64,000 nucleotides of DNA. Source: Apostichopus japonicus (lineage: Eukaryota; Echinodermata; Holothuroidea; Aspidochirotida; Stichopodidae). The position numbers and the translations under genes are program-made. Positions within the stretch are counted from its first letter, which is position 1, and each line of letters opens with the position of its first letter. The notes under the pieces are model-generated. The model worked only from the letters and a program-made list of their open reading frames with translations. It ran no database searches and was not told the DNA's origin. Location of the stretch: contig NC_092563.1 of assembly GCF_037975245.1 (NCBI RefSeq), positions 14,620,001-14,684,000 on the forward strand, written 5' to 3'. Shown here in pieces: positions 51,701-63,807 of the stretch.

Positions 51701-54700
51701 AATTAAAGGGCTGGCCACGAGCCAGCCCTCATTTCACACTACAACTTCCAGTCGAATCTGTACCCCTCATGTCTTGAGTTCAATCTCCACAAAATATGGT
51801 CATAGTGGTCAATGTTATAGTAGTAATGAGTGTGCATTGTAGTACGCCTACACTAGTTTCCAGGGAACACTTGCCCCTCCACTCAAAAATTATAAGGACT
51901 GGGCTATAATCAGGACAATCCTGGATTCCTGGTCTGCAAAATATAGCTTGCCCATAGTTGTTCCCTGAATTGTCTGGCTGCTAGTAGCCTAGTACTATAT
52001 TGTGTACAGTATATATGCTGGAAGCAAGTCATGTGCTCCAAACCTAGATATAGACTACCTAGATGACACTATAGTGCTTCTTGTCCATTTATTACATAGT
52101 TAGAAATCATTGCAGGTTGTTATGAAACTTTATCAACAGTTTTTCCCCCAAAAATGAGTTTCTTCCGTTTTGTCCGGAAGAAACTGGAAGAAACCTATTT
52201 CTTCCGAGTGGAATAAACCGCAGTTTATTCCGCAGTTTTTTCCACCCCCGGAAGAAACCTGCGAACCCTGATCAAAAACAAGGCTAACTGTATATAACAG
52301 GGATAGGCCAGTAGGAAGGAAAAAGGCAAGTGCCAGTCACTCTTCTGCCGCAGTTACGGTGAACTTCAACACACGGTACAGTAAGTCGGTTAACAAGTGT
52401 CAGTCAATAATTCGGCATGATTCTGTACCTTACCTAAGCCCTGTATTTCTGTTTATATGATCAGCAAGTATATTTGGGCAGACCTACTGTAATGCAACAG
52501 CCTATACAATAACTGATGTGCTAACTGCCAGTGAGAACTACAGTAAGACTTTCGCCAGCTCAGATTTTAAAAGCACTGGTATAATGTTTTAGCATGGAGG
52601 TAAAAACCTCCATGGTTTTAGCAAGAGGCTGAATATATGAAATTCTAGGCCTGAGGGATTTTGCAAATCTTATTGTGCTTATATAGTAATTACTGTAGTC
52701 TTTTTGAACACCTCATACAACACTCATGATCATCTGTCTGTCCCTGTTGGCAACACAAAGGTAGATTACTAATGCACAATGAACCATCAGAAATACTTTG
52801 ATTATGCGTTATTCATATAATGGCTCAGAAGTGGGTGGTGAAAGGAATAGGCGCTATTGAAAATTCCTTTGTACAGTAATACTGTGCATACAGAAGGTGG
52901 GTACACAAGTACAGACTAAACACAGGCTTTGGCTTAGACTGATAAGCAGCATAAATTCCATCAATTGGCATGTTATAATGAAACTAGGTCATTAAGATAA
53001 CTATATAAACCACACAGAACAGAGCTCTATAGAACAGGATACAATGTACAATACATGTTGCAATATTGTAGATCAATTGTAAACTTCATAATGTCAATTT
53101 CTCATTAATCTAAAAGTTATCTACAAGATATAACAGCACTGGCAAAGTGGCAAGGCAGAAATGCTACTACTCTACAGTTTAGTGTATTTATATAGCAAAC
53201 AGCCACAGCACACGTTCGCAATGTACAGTAGAATTTATTGGAAGTGCCAGTAAACCATTAGTACTTACAGGATCTTCATAACTGTACAAAGGTAATAATT
53301 CGAGGTTGACAATTTGTGTAGTGCAGAGTTGCTACAAACTAACGTTTCTTTATAACTCATGTTATATTCAATCCTGTTTCCACCTAGACAGCATTACCTG
53401 TTAATTAGCGGGGCAGTGGTGATAAAAGTTACTATAAATAAATTATTCCATATGATTTCAAAATTTGTTGCCCAGGAGAAAACTTGAACTGCGCTGTAGT
53501 AGTAAAGCAAATATTACAACATTGAGTCTTTTCATTAGATATATAGACAGATTCTTAATGCAAACACCCTACACTGTTATTGGGATTTACACAATACAGT
53601 ACATGTACAGAAGCAGCTGTACAACATATATACTGTACTTTTTTCATCCCATTGCCTTTATTTATTACATGTGCACTATACAAGGTCATATGATTCATCA
53701 CATGGCTATTAGCTGCTGTTTATTGACTTACTGATGATTCTACAATAAGGCAGTGTTCAAAGAAATGGCTGATTACTAATTTAGTACCATAACAAGATCA
53801 GTGAATAATGCATACTTTGTTAAAGTTGGACTTGTACAGTAAGTGGAATTGTATCCTTGAATTTTGACAGGACAAACCACTCACCAGTAGGCCTACTACA
53901 TTAACAAGCCAATATATATATACATATCAACAGCATCAATGTATCAAAATGCTATACATTTCTGGGAGTGTGGCAGAATATAATAATTCTACTATTAAAT
54001 GCCACCTGATAACATATATAATGATGTAATGCATTAGAACCATTACCCTCGCAATGCAAGATGGTTTGTATCTCTTGTGCAGTATATATTTATTTTTGTA
54101 TCCGGGTCAAACTAGTGTACGAACCCTGTGCTTTAACTACTGTTAAATGAGAAATATACCCTAGACTTTCTGATTAGAGATTACCCGTTTGCAGTACGCT
54201 CTTTTCGACAGAAGCAACACAAATGCCCGAAAACATTTCTTTCAACCTTAAAAATCGATATCATTGTCACCCATGGCATTCGCCATCTTGTTTCAATTCC
54301 GACGGTTCCACTTGTTTTCTGATATGAGGGAGCCACATATCGCATTTCAAAACATACATTTTCTATGTGCCGTTGGCGTTTACTAAGGCTATGTAGTAAA
54401 AATAAAGAGAACATGGATGCATTTGGACCTGACTGCTATCAAATCGTGAATACACAGTGTAGGAACTGAGACAACGAGACCTAGAGCTTGCTTAACAGAC
54501 CCCCATCTGTGGCAGACATTGGCAGTTACTTTATGCTAGTATACTGCCAACACTACTGTAGTAACAGTTCAAAGACAGAGGGGCAAGCCTGGTGCTTTTT
54601 TGCCTTTTGTACATTCTCTTTTCTCTGGAAACCTTTTCCCATCAGGAATAACATAATATTGTTTTCCCTTCCCTGCTCCTTCTTCTCATCTCCTGTTTAC

Positions 54701-57700
54701 ACAACCAAATGCTTGGTACTCCGGCGTTTTGCACCAACTTCCGAACAATCTCTGAGAGCAAGTGTACAATTCATGCAGAAAGGGGAATTGTTTAACGATG
54801 CGGCTTGCTGACATCATTTTTGAAGCGCCCTCGTTACATAATTGCCACCAACACAGTACAGGTAGGTGTGAAATAATAATTAGAAAATTCCTGGAAATTT
54901 GGGGAAATGGTAGTTTTGACTAGTTATTTCACAGAGGGTGTAAGAATATTAGTCTCCACTGTGAGGTCACTACAAAATCCCAGGGTTTATATCTCCTTTA
55001 AGTGTAGGGAAACCATATAGTGACCATGTACATGGTACAATTGATGGTTGTTACACACATGTACAGTATAAACTTAATGTTCATTAAATACTCCTCAGCA
55101 AAACAAATATGTTTTCTGGCTGTCATCACATAAGACAAACAACAAAGTTAAATAATATTTATGGTACTATTTATTAAAATTGCTGTACACTATAATGGTT
55201 CAATAGGCTGCCTCATTCTGCATGAATTATGAACATCAATAAATCAAACACTGCACTGGTCTACCACCATGCACATAACTATCTCTTTTTCCATACCGAG
55301 TCTGATACAGCAATATGTACAGACAGTACTGTAGCAACAACCAAATAACCACTAGAAGGTGCTAATTAATCACGAATAGTTAGCAGCAGTTTTTTGTCTT
55401 TATTGTGTTGCCATCTATAGGCTTGATTTGTTGCTGAAACAGTCTACAATATATACAATAGCATCTGCAGTTTCTCTCAGTGGTACACATTCCATGCATG
55501 GGTTCAGAACAGTCGGTTGCTCAAGACATACAGATAGGATTACTATGTAGACATAAATCCATGGTATCCTCAGTGTACATCTATATGCATATATATCTGT
55601 TGTAGATAAACAGTAAAAAGAAAGTGATACTGATGTGCAACTCAAATGTCAAGAATATTATAAGAGGCGAAAGGTCAAGCCATTTGCTTGAAATAAAAAG
55701 TACCTCAGCCCTCAGGATAATAAACTGTTAGTAGGACACCTGTCAGACTTACTGAGAGAGATGATTTAGGCCAGCAGGATTAGGCTTTGTGCTTTGTTAG
55801 GTAGCAGAATGGGACTTCCCCCCCCCCCCCCCCCCCCGTTCAATGAATGTTTACTAAATTGTATGCAATGCAGGAAGGCGACTCTTTCAAATTGAACCAA
55901 AGGAAAGGTTGTAAAAGTTTAATGCTACCTGCATGTTATTCAACTCAAACATAAATACAGAGATGCTACTAGCATATGAAAAAAAAAAAGAACTGAAATT
56001 GGGAGGGGGAGGGAGGGGGCTAGAGCATGACTTACACTGTCCAAAAAGAGATATGCAGGGGCATAAGCACATATTTTACACTGGGGAAATGAGTGTTCAG
56101 ATGTTAAGTTGTCCAGGACGTGGGTCTAAGGGGAGAGGCACCCTCTGACAGTTTAGAAACATTTTGAATGTTGCATCACGATGGGTGCAATCTTGATTCC
56201 ACACTATGCATCATACGTACAGTGCACAGCCGAAGGTAATTGTTATATTAATTGTGTACACTAATTAGATCAGTGGTTTTGTGAATTTTTGTAAGCTTGG
56301 TATGAGGCTTAATTGCAGTTGTTCTTTGAAGTGATGAGTGGAGATCAATATGACAGAACCATAGGCTATGAATCTAATTGTGTTAAAATGACTGGCTGAA
56401 GGAGACCTATGTACTCTGTGATGTATGTGACTTAATTCTTATTTATGCTGGTTTGGTTTACTTGAAAGAAATACAAACAAATTTCTTTATAAAAACAATA
56501 AAATGTGGAGAAAAAAATTTACTAGGTAAAATGAAAAAAAAAGAAGAAAGATGTTCAATGAAACGCAGAAAAGTGGCATATCTGGATATATATTTACATC
56601 ATGAGTATTGGTTTAAGAACTTTCAACAGTAAAGACCTTACAACCAAACAGTAATAAGGAGCAAGGGTAAAATAAATACAAAGTTTGCAAAGAAGGGGAC
56701 ACCACTTCCACTTAAACCCTTGATGGGTCGAGAATTCGACACTGCAACATGTACCCAATCTATTTGTGGCTACTTTTGGCCTTCAGGAGAAAGGAAGATA
56801 AACCAAGCTGTGGTTCATTTCTGACAGGGATGGTGCAAAACTGTTTAGGTACTATTCAAACACATAGATAATTTTAGTCACTGTACAGCATACAATGTAA
56901 GAACACCAATATACATATTTGCTTGTACTGTACAGTACTTGCACATGATACACTTACTTAGTTGTTCATGTGAGATAACCTTTGTGTCAAATACTGTACA
57001 GTCACTGTTGTGTCACATACAGTAGCAAGAAGGGCTTAACATGGGGATCTGTTTCCCCCCTTTCCTTCTTTCTTTTCCGAGTGCACATATAATACTTTAA
57101 ATCTGTGTGTTTTCCTTTGTTTTTGTGTGTTTTGTATTGTTTTGCCAAAGTGTCCACAAACTGAGCAATGGCGTCATCTCATCCACGATGACTATAATAC
57201 TCTTCCTGTATCAGTTTATTCTGTTATGGCTTTATTTCCTTAACCTTCATTTCTTGCCAAGTTTAGCTTTTTCTTGATATATGTGTGGGAAAACAATGTC
57301 AAGTACTGCACAATGTATTACTGTACAGTATGTATCTTGACATAGCCAGAACTTTAAGACCAGAAAATGATCATGAATCTTGAGGTTCAAGGTCTCACCA
57401 AGATATCAATCGTTTATTTTATAGGTTTGTTCTCACATCGACAGAGGATAAGGGGAACACTGTTGCTTCCTACATATTTGACAGTTAGTCGTAAAGTCCC
57501 ACTGAAAGGGTTGTACTAGACCTAGCCCTATGGATACATACACACAGTAGTCTGCAATTAATCCATGACTTACAGCACATTGTAATATGAATTGCAATGT
57601 AGTTTAGGAATTAGGAGAGATATTTAATTACAATTTTGATATCCGACAGGTGACCCTGGTGATCCATCTACATACAGTAGTTTCAACTCTGCCATGGTAT

Positions 57701-60700
57701 AGAAAGTCAGTATGCACATCTAAATTGCAGGATACACAAGTTTGCCCTTTATGGTATGACTAAAACACCAGACAGCCAGTGGCATGCACAGGGTAGGGTT
57801 TCTCAACTTCCCCCAGCTGATTTAGGTAGGGGGGCTGAACCTATATGGAAGGGCCAAAGGTGACTGAAGTATTTGATGAAGTTGGTGTGTTTGAGGGGTG
57901 GGGTGTGTGTGATTGGTGTCCTCCCACAAAAACAAAATAAACATCCATATATATGTCAAATGCTACATTCTGAGTCATATTTAGACTTTTAATTAGGTCT
58001 ATAACTAGGTTTAAATGAAAGGTAGTGGTAAAAAATACTCTTGATTTTTTGTATACCACTTGAAAAACAGGGGGACACCCATAGCAGTGATCTAGTTCTT
58101 CCCCGGCTGAATATTAAACTCCCCTCACTGAACAATCTTCACCCTCTGACGATGGAAGGTGAGTGGTTTGCCAGTCTCGTCTTGTCTCCTTGATCGACAG
58201 TTTCACGATATTGATTAGGCTAGTTTGGCAAACAATCTCTGAGCTAAAACTCATATCGATACATAACGCTGGTATTGACATTCCGCAACACTAGAAATTA
58301 CCAACACAGCATAGTGAGTGACCATTGTGCCAGATAGCAAATAATTAAGGACTTTTTCTGGTTGTCCCTTGGAAAAACAGGTCTTACAGTTTAATTGTCC
58401 AAACAGCAAATTTGGTTGTCCAAAAAAAATGTAGCAAAAATAAGAAAGATTAATGAACAGGTACACTGTATGAGAGATGTGTAGGTTTGGTGAATAGTAC
58501 CCATGCTTTGGGGCAGTGAAACGTCCCTTCGGGTAGAAAGTAGGCCTGCAGCTATCCTTGTCTAATTTCAGCATCGACAAATTGACAAAGGGCGGTACCT
58601 TTTTATTATTTTACCTATTTCAGGGTATACAGTTACAACACAATCTGAATTTGATGTTAAGAACTAGTCATACGGTAGACGATGTTCTTGGTTGTCCGAA
58701 CAGAAATTCGGTCATCTTGGATGATGGTCTACTGCTTCAAATTTGCCCAGCTCATGTGCAATTTGAGTTCTTAACACCATAAGTTTTAAGTCTTGTCATT
58801 TCCTTCTTAAAATTTAGAATGATGTACTTTACTCTTCTACCTGAACATCACTTTAAATTTTGATAAACATGTATGAACATGTGCATATGAACATGTGTGA
58901 TATGAACATGGGCATATGAACATGTGTGATATGAACATGTGCATACTGTATATGAGCATGTGTGATATGAACATGTTCACATCACACATATGAACATATG
59001 AGCATGTGGATATGAACGTGTGTATATGAACATGGGTACAGTATATGAACATGTGCATATTAACATGGGCATATGAACACGTGTGATATAAACATGTTCA
59101 TATCACACATGTGCATATGAACATTTGATCATGTGCGTATAAACATGTGTATATACATGTGCATATGAACATGGGCATATGAACATGTGTCATATGAACA
59201 TGTGCATATGAACATGTGTCATATGAACATGTGCAGCATATGAACATGTGCAGCATATGAACATGTGCAGCATATGAACATGTGCAGCATATGAACATGT
59301 GTATATCACACCTGTCATATGAACATGGGCATATGAACATGTGTGATATAAACATGTGCACATGAACATGTGCATATGAAAATATATTTAACAAGTTTAG
59401 TATGAATGGTACTCACTGTTGCTTCCTGGCACACCGAACATTTGACTACGTGTTGATGAAGTTTTCCCTCCAAATTGATCATGGCCTGGCACACTCGGCA
59501 ATTTATCATGGGCATTCCACCTGCTGGCATAGCTGAGTATGGTGGAGGCTCTTCACCTGGTAAAATGGGAGGGGGCCCACCCATTGGTGGTGGAAATCCT
59601 AGTTCAAAAGAAAATGGACAATCAACACTACACACATTGCAAAATGAAACTTCCGTAAAATCAACCTACTGTACAGTACCAATGCATTGTTCGAGCAGCC
59701 AGTTACTGTAAGTTTCTTTCAACAAAACTACTATCATATAGGCTTAGGCTAGCGACGGGAACGGGTACCCAGAGGACCGGCAGAAGAAATTACTACCCAG
59801 TCCAACCGGTTACTACCCTGTCCTGAAATTCTTAGAAAAGCACTAATGTTGTGCTCTATTTTCAGTTACATTTTTATTGGAACTAATGGAACCTCTTGGG
59901 AGGAAAATGTTAATGTGCATAATTCCATCAGTTACTATTCCCGCCCGAGAAAGTTTTGTTCAACTACGTTCCTTTATCTTTACATTTGTAAACAGCCTGA
60001 GCAATCTCTCCCACATTATGTGGTTGCACACTTTCAATGGGCACAACAAAACTTGACCTACTGTATGTATTCTTGGACAAGTCATTTGTAAACCACCTTG
60101 TGGAATTTACTGGAACGGTCCCCAGAAACATTGAACAGAACTTTTCCATGTACTCGAATGAAACAAGCAACATGTGATTGGTCCCATAGTTACAAAAAAG
60201 ACATTACTATTTAACAAATAAGGGTTGATTGACATAGGTTCTACAGACTTTCCAACTAATATATATAAGCAGCCGGGACCGCATGGAAGGCTAGCCTTGG
60301 TACACAGCAATGAAAGAACCGTTTGGATAGGCCTAGTGCGATATTACGGTGCCGTATAAATCCTGTCACTTCCTTGTAAAAAAAGTTTTGGTTAGCAAAA
60401 TATACTGTAAATTATCTCTCATCAATTAATTATAGCAATTTTATGCAAATATGCACCAAAAAATGTTGAAGGAATTCTTCAACCATGTAAACCACAATTT
60501 ACAAGTATTTCTTTCAATGGGACATAGCACTATAAGGCTTGAAAGGCTGTTGAGCTGCACACTGGCAAGTTAGAAAACATTTTCATCATTCACCAAAGAC
60601 ATCACTAGGCAATAACATCACAACTGTTGATTTGTATAAGCAATTGCAGGATATAAGTACAATAAATATGAGTATGCAGCCTTGCCATATAAATAATTTC

Positions 60701-62643
60701 TTCGAGGTAATCAAAAAGTTGTTACAGTCTCACAATGAATGTGATTAGAGGGTCGTCTTTAAGGTGTACATTATTATGTATACCCTTAGTATACAGTAGG
60801 CCTAGTTGGGTTTTACTGAAGGGTTGAGTGTGTAAATAGTTCCTTTGTAACATTGAGCTGACATAACAATGTACTGTAGTAATCAGAATTGTAAATAATG
60901 TAAAAATTGTAATTGTAATAATAATTTAAACAAGTGTGTACCATATGTTATGATACTTTTGAATAAATGAGATGAAAAAAGAAAAAGAAAAAAAAGGGTT
61001 GAGTGTGTAATCAGCAACTACCCAGGCCACCAACAGAATTTAGCAAACCAGTATAAAGGAGCAAATATTTTAATATTAAAACCAACCCCCATCATACTCT
61101 TTGATCCTTTGAATTATGTTCACTAAACATTGTGGGAAACTGTTTTATAACCTGTACTAAGTGATGTTGAGGTTTAAACATGACTGTCAATTATTTGATG
61201 TTTTTATCATAATTTTAGGTTTTCATTTAAATACCTGGAACTGTCCCAGAATTTCATGTACATTACTATCACTGAACATTCCCAAATGCATAAAAAGGTC
61301 TAGAATAATTGAAATTTAAAAACAAAATGCCTCTCTGGATTTGACTATCATCCTTGAAACATATGGAACACCAAAGTGACCAAACATTGAGATAATCTCA
61401 AACTTCCCCATCCTTTAACACTAATTGTGTTGATACTTCTCCTTGGTGTCAAGAGGGAGCTCAACATCAACATCCCCTATCCCCAGAATAAGGTCACTGT
61501 ATGATGATCTGCTTTTCAAAGTATGGCTTTATTTCCTATTTGCATACTGTACTTTAAAAGATGAAATAACATTTGAAAGATGTTTGCTTACTTTTTTGTA
61601 TGTCCACAAGACAAATGTTGTGATAAACAAACCATTTTATCCCAATTATGCAAATAACATTTTATTAAAATTTATACCACTTTAGGCCTAACTCCCATAA
61701 TGACATATTGTAAATATAATTTGAAAGGAAATTGATAGCACTTTTCAATGCTCAATTGTGAAGTATTATCTGAAGATGATTTTGCTTGGATTTATGAAAT
61801 GTTGGATTTAGACCTGGCAGCAAACTTATCAGCAATACAAGATGTTAGATTAATTTATCTACATCTAATACTAGAAGTAGCCTATGCCAATTTGGAGCGA
61901 TCTAGTTTGAAAAGGGGACAGACTTTGTCAATATGTTTTAAATATATATATAATATGATCCCATATTAATTATTGACTAAACTTATAATTCATAGTAGTC
62001 TATGATCAATAATATCAGAGTGATGACATGAGTTGCAAACATGTTAAAATTAAGATGCTCTGATAAGTGATGTCATATTGATACATCCATGATTTGTGAC
62101 ATTTGTTTTGTCTGTGTAACCGGTTGCTGAATGTAAAGTTGGGTTTTCTGTGCTACTGGTTCTGTTTCACTGTGCCTTGCCTACTCCAAGTTAAGAAAAA
62201 TCATACAAGTTTTGGCCTGCAGTTTTGTACAATTGAAGCTTCATCGTGATGATTCTAGGCCAAGCCTAGTTCTAGTAATGATTATTCTTAGCAAAACATA
62301 GAAAAATATTATGAAACGATCAATGGTGTCAACTACATTGACATATAACTGAATATGACTAGATATTCAGTTAGGCTATGCCTGATCTCATTAGGCTTAT
62401 ATACCAGCGCTTACTTAGCCTATCACGAATTAACAGTAACACTAACAGACATAAGGCCTAACTCAGCCTAACCTACGTTAGTGGAAACAAGCCTAACGTT
62501 AAATTTCGAGATGTGCCAGTTTTACCCTCTGTTGGAATGGATGGTAACTGAGCTGCTGACAAAGACGGGGGAGTAGGTGACCCCCTCCCTGAAGAATCTT
62601 CTTGTATATTTATCAGCGGTTCATTTTCGTTTTCTTCCGCCAT
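39765..62643 (-). CDS. PIP4P/TMEM55-family lysosomal membrane protein, 8 coding exons
   Basis: The family was described as phosphatidylinositol-4,5-bisphosphate 4-phosphatases. TMEM55B is also known to recruit JIP4 and position lysosomes. Coding exons: 62643-62526, 59598-59417, 50410-50304, 43960-43849, 43164-43118, 41676-41586, 40999-40945, 39853-39765. Phases agree and give 266 aa (human paralogs are 257 and 277). Visible parts: an acidic dileucine-type sorting motif ENEPLI (6-11); PPPY (57-60); CxxC pairs at C73/C76, C93/C96, C165/C168 and C183/C186, probably zinc-binding; [12 protein letters not shown] (112-123); the CX5R motif C122 to R128 (CKATSRR); and two membrane segments (about 201-221 and 231-250) ending in a short basic tail. 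Between the third and fourth CxxC pairs the usual hydrophobic stretch is replaced by a short Cys-rich piece (CPRSSCLVR). The gene could correspond to the single ancestor of vertebrate PIP4P1 and PIP4P2, so no paralog symbol is given. Confidence 0.9.
39958..40323 (+). mobile_element. 366-bp inverted-repeat element (MITE-like), copy 2
   Basis: Same element and orientation as 6812-7177, with ends AAAGGGAGTGAAGACTCGCG and GGCGAGTCTTCAATGCCTTT. It lies in the last intron of the PIP4P-family gene, about 100 bp upstream of the last exon. Confidence 0.82.
44000..50303. other. Intron 3 of the PIP4P-family gene
   Basis: A 6.3-kb intron with no second gene seen. It holds two TGACGTCA palindromes (44776-44783 and 46110-46117), TCACGTGA (46132-46139), the palindrome GCTTTTCGCGAAAAGC (46150-46165) and the tandem duplication at 48960-49430. 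Confidence 0.6.
48960..49430 (+). repeat. Tandem duplication, unit about 284 bp
   Basis: TTATTTTGGTTTG, a purine-rich run, then CTGATGRT, ATTCACAC, AATTCAGT.GGTT and GACCCAGTCTG occur in the same order at about 48970-49160 and 49258-49430. It lies in intron 3 of the PIP4P-family gene. Confidence 0.75.
51156..52270. mobile_element. hAT-like element, 1115 bp, with perfect 8-bp target duplication
   Basis: Termini CAGGGTTCGGTTTCTTCC and GGAAGAAACCTGCGAACCCTG form inverted repeats. ATCAAAAA flanks both sides (51148-51155 and 52271-52278). Both ends carry clustered GGAAGAAACC/GGTTTCTTCC words. A 9-bp-arm hairpin lies at 51707-51729. It sits in intron 2 of the PIP4P-family gene. Confidence 0.9.
52279..58850. 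other. Intron 2 of the PIP4P-family gene, right part
   Basis: No gene seen. The words TACTGTACAGTA and TACAGTA are common. A 21-base C run lies at about 55817-55837. At 57780-58130 a degraded G-rich repeat resembles those at 32830-33075 and 42770-43020. Confidence 0.55.
58860..59385 (-). repeat. Minisatellite of 12-17 bp ATGAACATGTG units next to PIP4P-family exon 2
   Basis: Dozens of copies of ATGAACATGTGCAT, with GTGTGAT and GGGCAT variants. Four units in a row carry CAGCATATGAACATGTG. The array ends about 30 bp from the donor site of exon 2 (59417), inside intron 2. Open frames here (MFICTCSY-type) are only the repeat translated. Confidence 0.93.
60836..60993 (+). mobile_element. Short retroposed 3' tail with 17-bp target duplication
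   Basis: The insert ends in GAATAAATGAGATG and an A-rich tail. AAGGGTTGAGTGTGTAA occurs at both borders (60819-60835 and 60994-61010). This is the signature of target-primed reverse transcription, here by a 5'-truncated LINE or a similar RNA. It lies in intron 1 of the PIP4P-family gene. Confidence 0.8.
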
Positions 62644-62847
62644 CTTTGGCATTCACTACTCAACGTTCGTTCTCTATTGTCGTACACCAATTGCGTATGG
62701 CCTGTGTTGCAAAACTATGGTAGTGTTACGGATCCTAACGGTCTATGTATTACATACTTGCCTACACATTTGTGTTTATTAGTGGTTTCGATAACAGTAC
62801 GTCAACCCATGACTAGACACTACACACGATGAGCGTGAGCAATACAA

Positions 62848-62855
62848 TGACGTCA
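62848..62855. promoter_or_regulatory. CRE-type palindrome TGACGTCA upstream of the PIP4P-family gene
   Basis: A perfect TGACGTCA, the binding site of CREB/ATF factors, lies about 205 bp upstream of the start codon. No TATA box is seen at the matching position for the minus-strand gene. Function is inferred from position. Confidence 0.4.
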
Positions 62856-63052
62856 CTACCGTGTCACGGAAATGTATACTGCGGATGTGGCTTTGAATAT
62901 GATATTTGATATCTCTCAAGAACATTGGCATGTCATTTATTTTATGTACTTGCCCTTTAAAAAGGGAAAAACTTTCTCCAAACTTAAACAGGAAGTGTTA
63001 AAATCAAGTTTAAAAAAAAAGAGGAGGAGGGGGGGGGGGGCGGCGGGGGAGG

Positions 63053-63060
63053 TATATAAG
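63053..63060 (+). promoter_or_regulatory. Candidate TATA box TATATAAG, plus strand
   Basis: TATATAAG follows a G-rich run and is followed by GC-richer sequence. A plus-strand promoter diverging from the PIP4P-family gene is possible. No open frame of note follows (the first ATG opens four codons), so the assignment is weak. Confidence 0.25.
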
Positions 63061-63807
63061 GGTCGCCGTCGTTACTAATCATGGCACAACTTTTGTAAAG
63101 TAGCAGATCGATCAGCGCTTTGGCGGGGAATTGAAGATATTGCATCGGTATTGATTAAGCGATTTCTATCAAGGACAACAGGTTAAATAAACACTTTGAA
63201 ATCGAAACACAATTGGCTTATAAATGGCTTCATAATCTTAAGGTTGATACAATCTCCATGTTGTCATTAGAACAGCATATCTTTCAATTGGAGTAATATT
63301 TTCCTAAAGGCTGCTTCGAGTAATTGCTCATTTCAATGAGCGTCTCCTTTGTAGATATTAAGAGATGATGGTTGGAATGGTTGTGTTCCTCTAAAGTAGA
63401 CTTCTCACCATAAATTAATTTAATATCTGTCGACATACTATGACATCGTCCTTCGTATGACGGCCGGTGACCAGCTGCGGGATTTGATGTGTGAAAGTGG
63501 TGGAGTGGGAACCTGGGGAGGGGTCTAAGGGGAGGGGTGATGTCCCCCTCAGTAATTGTTGGATTTTATAATGCCCCTAGATGTAATATGGGTATTTGTA
63601 TGTGTATTTCAAGGTTATTTCCCAGTATTTGTTGTGTATTTGAAATGTAATCATGCTATTTGCATAAAAGTGTTGCCAGATTTATTATGCGACATAAATA
63701 GTAACAAATAGACTCGTCACAATTGGTAGATCTCTTTTATAGCTTGCGTAATGATGTTATCAGTAAGTATAAAAGAATCGCAGAGTTGTCGGTCAAGGGC
63801 GTAGGAA

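Noticed and set aside
54181-54414. AAGATGGCGAATGCCATGGG as a possible alternative first exon
   Set aside because: The ATG frame stops after 12 codons, and no convincing donor joins it to exon 3.
59098-59394. Frames with repeated MFICTCSY
   Set aside because: Translation of the minisatellite. Only the portion at 59417-59598 is a real exon.
61748-61969. 73-codon frame [14 protein letters not shown] in intron 1 of the PIP4P-family gene
   Set aside because: Has an ATG, but no similarity, no promoter or splice evidence, and lies in AT-rich intron.
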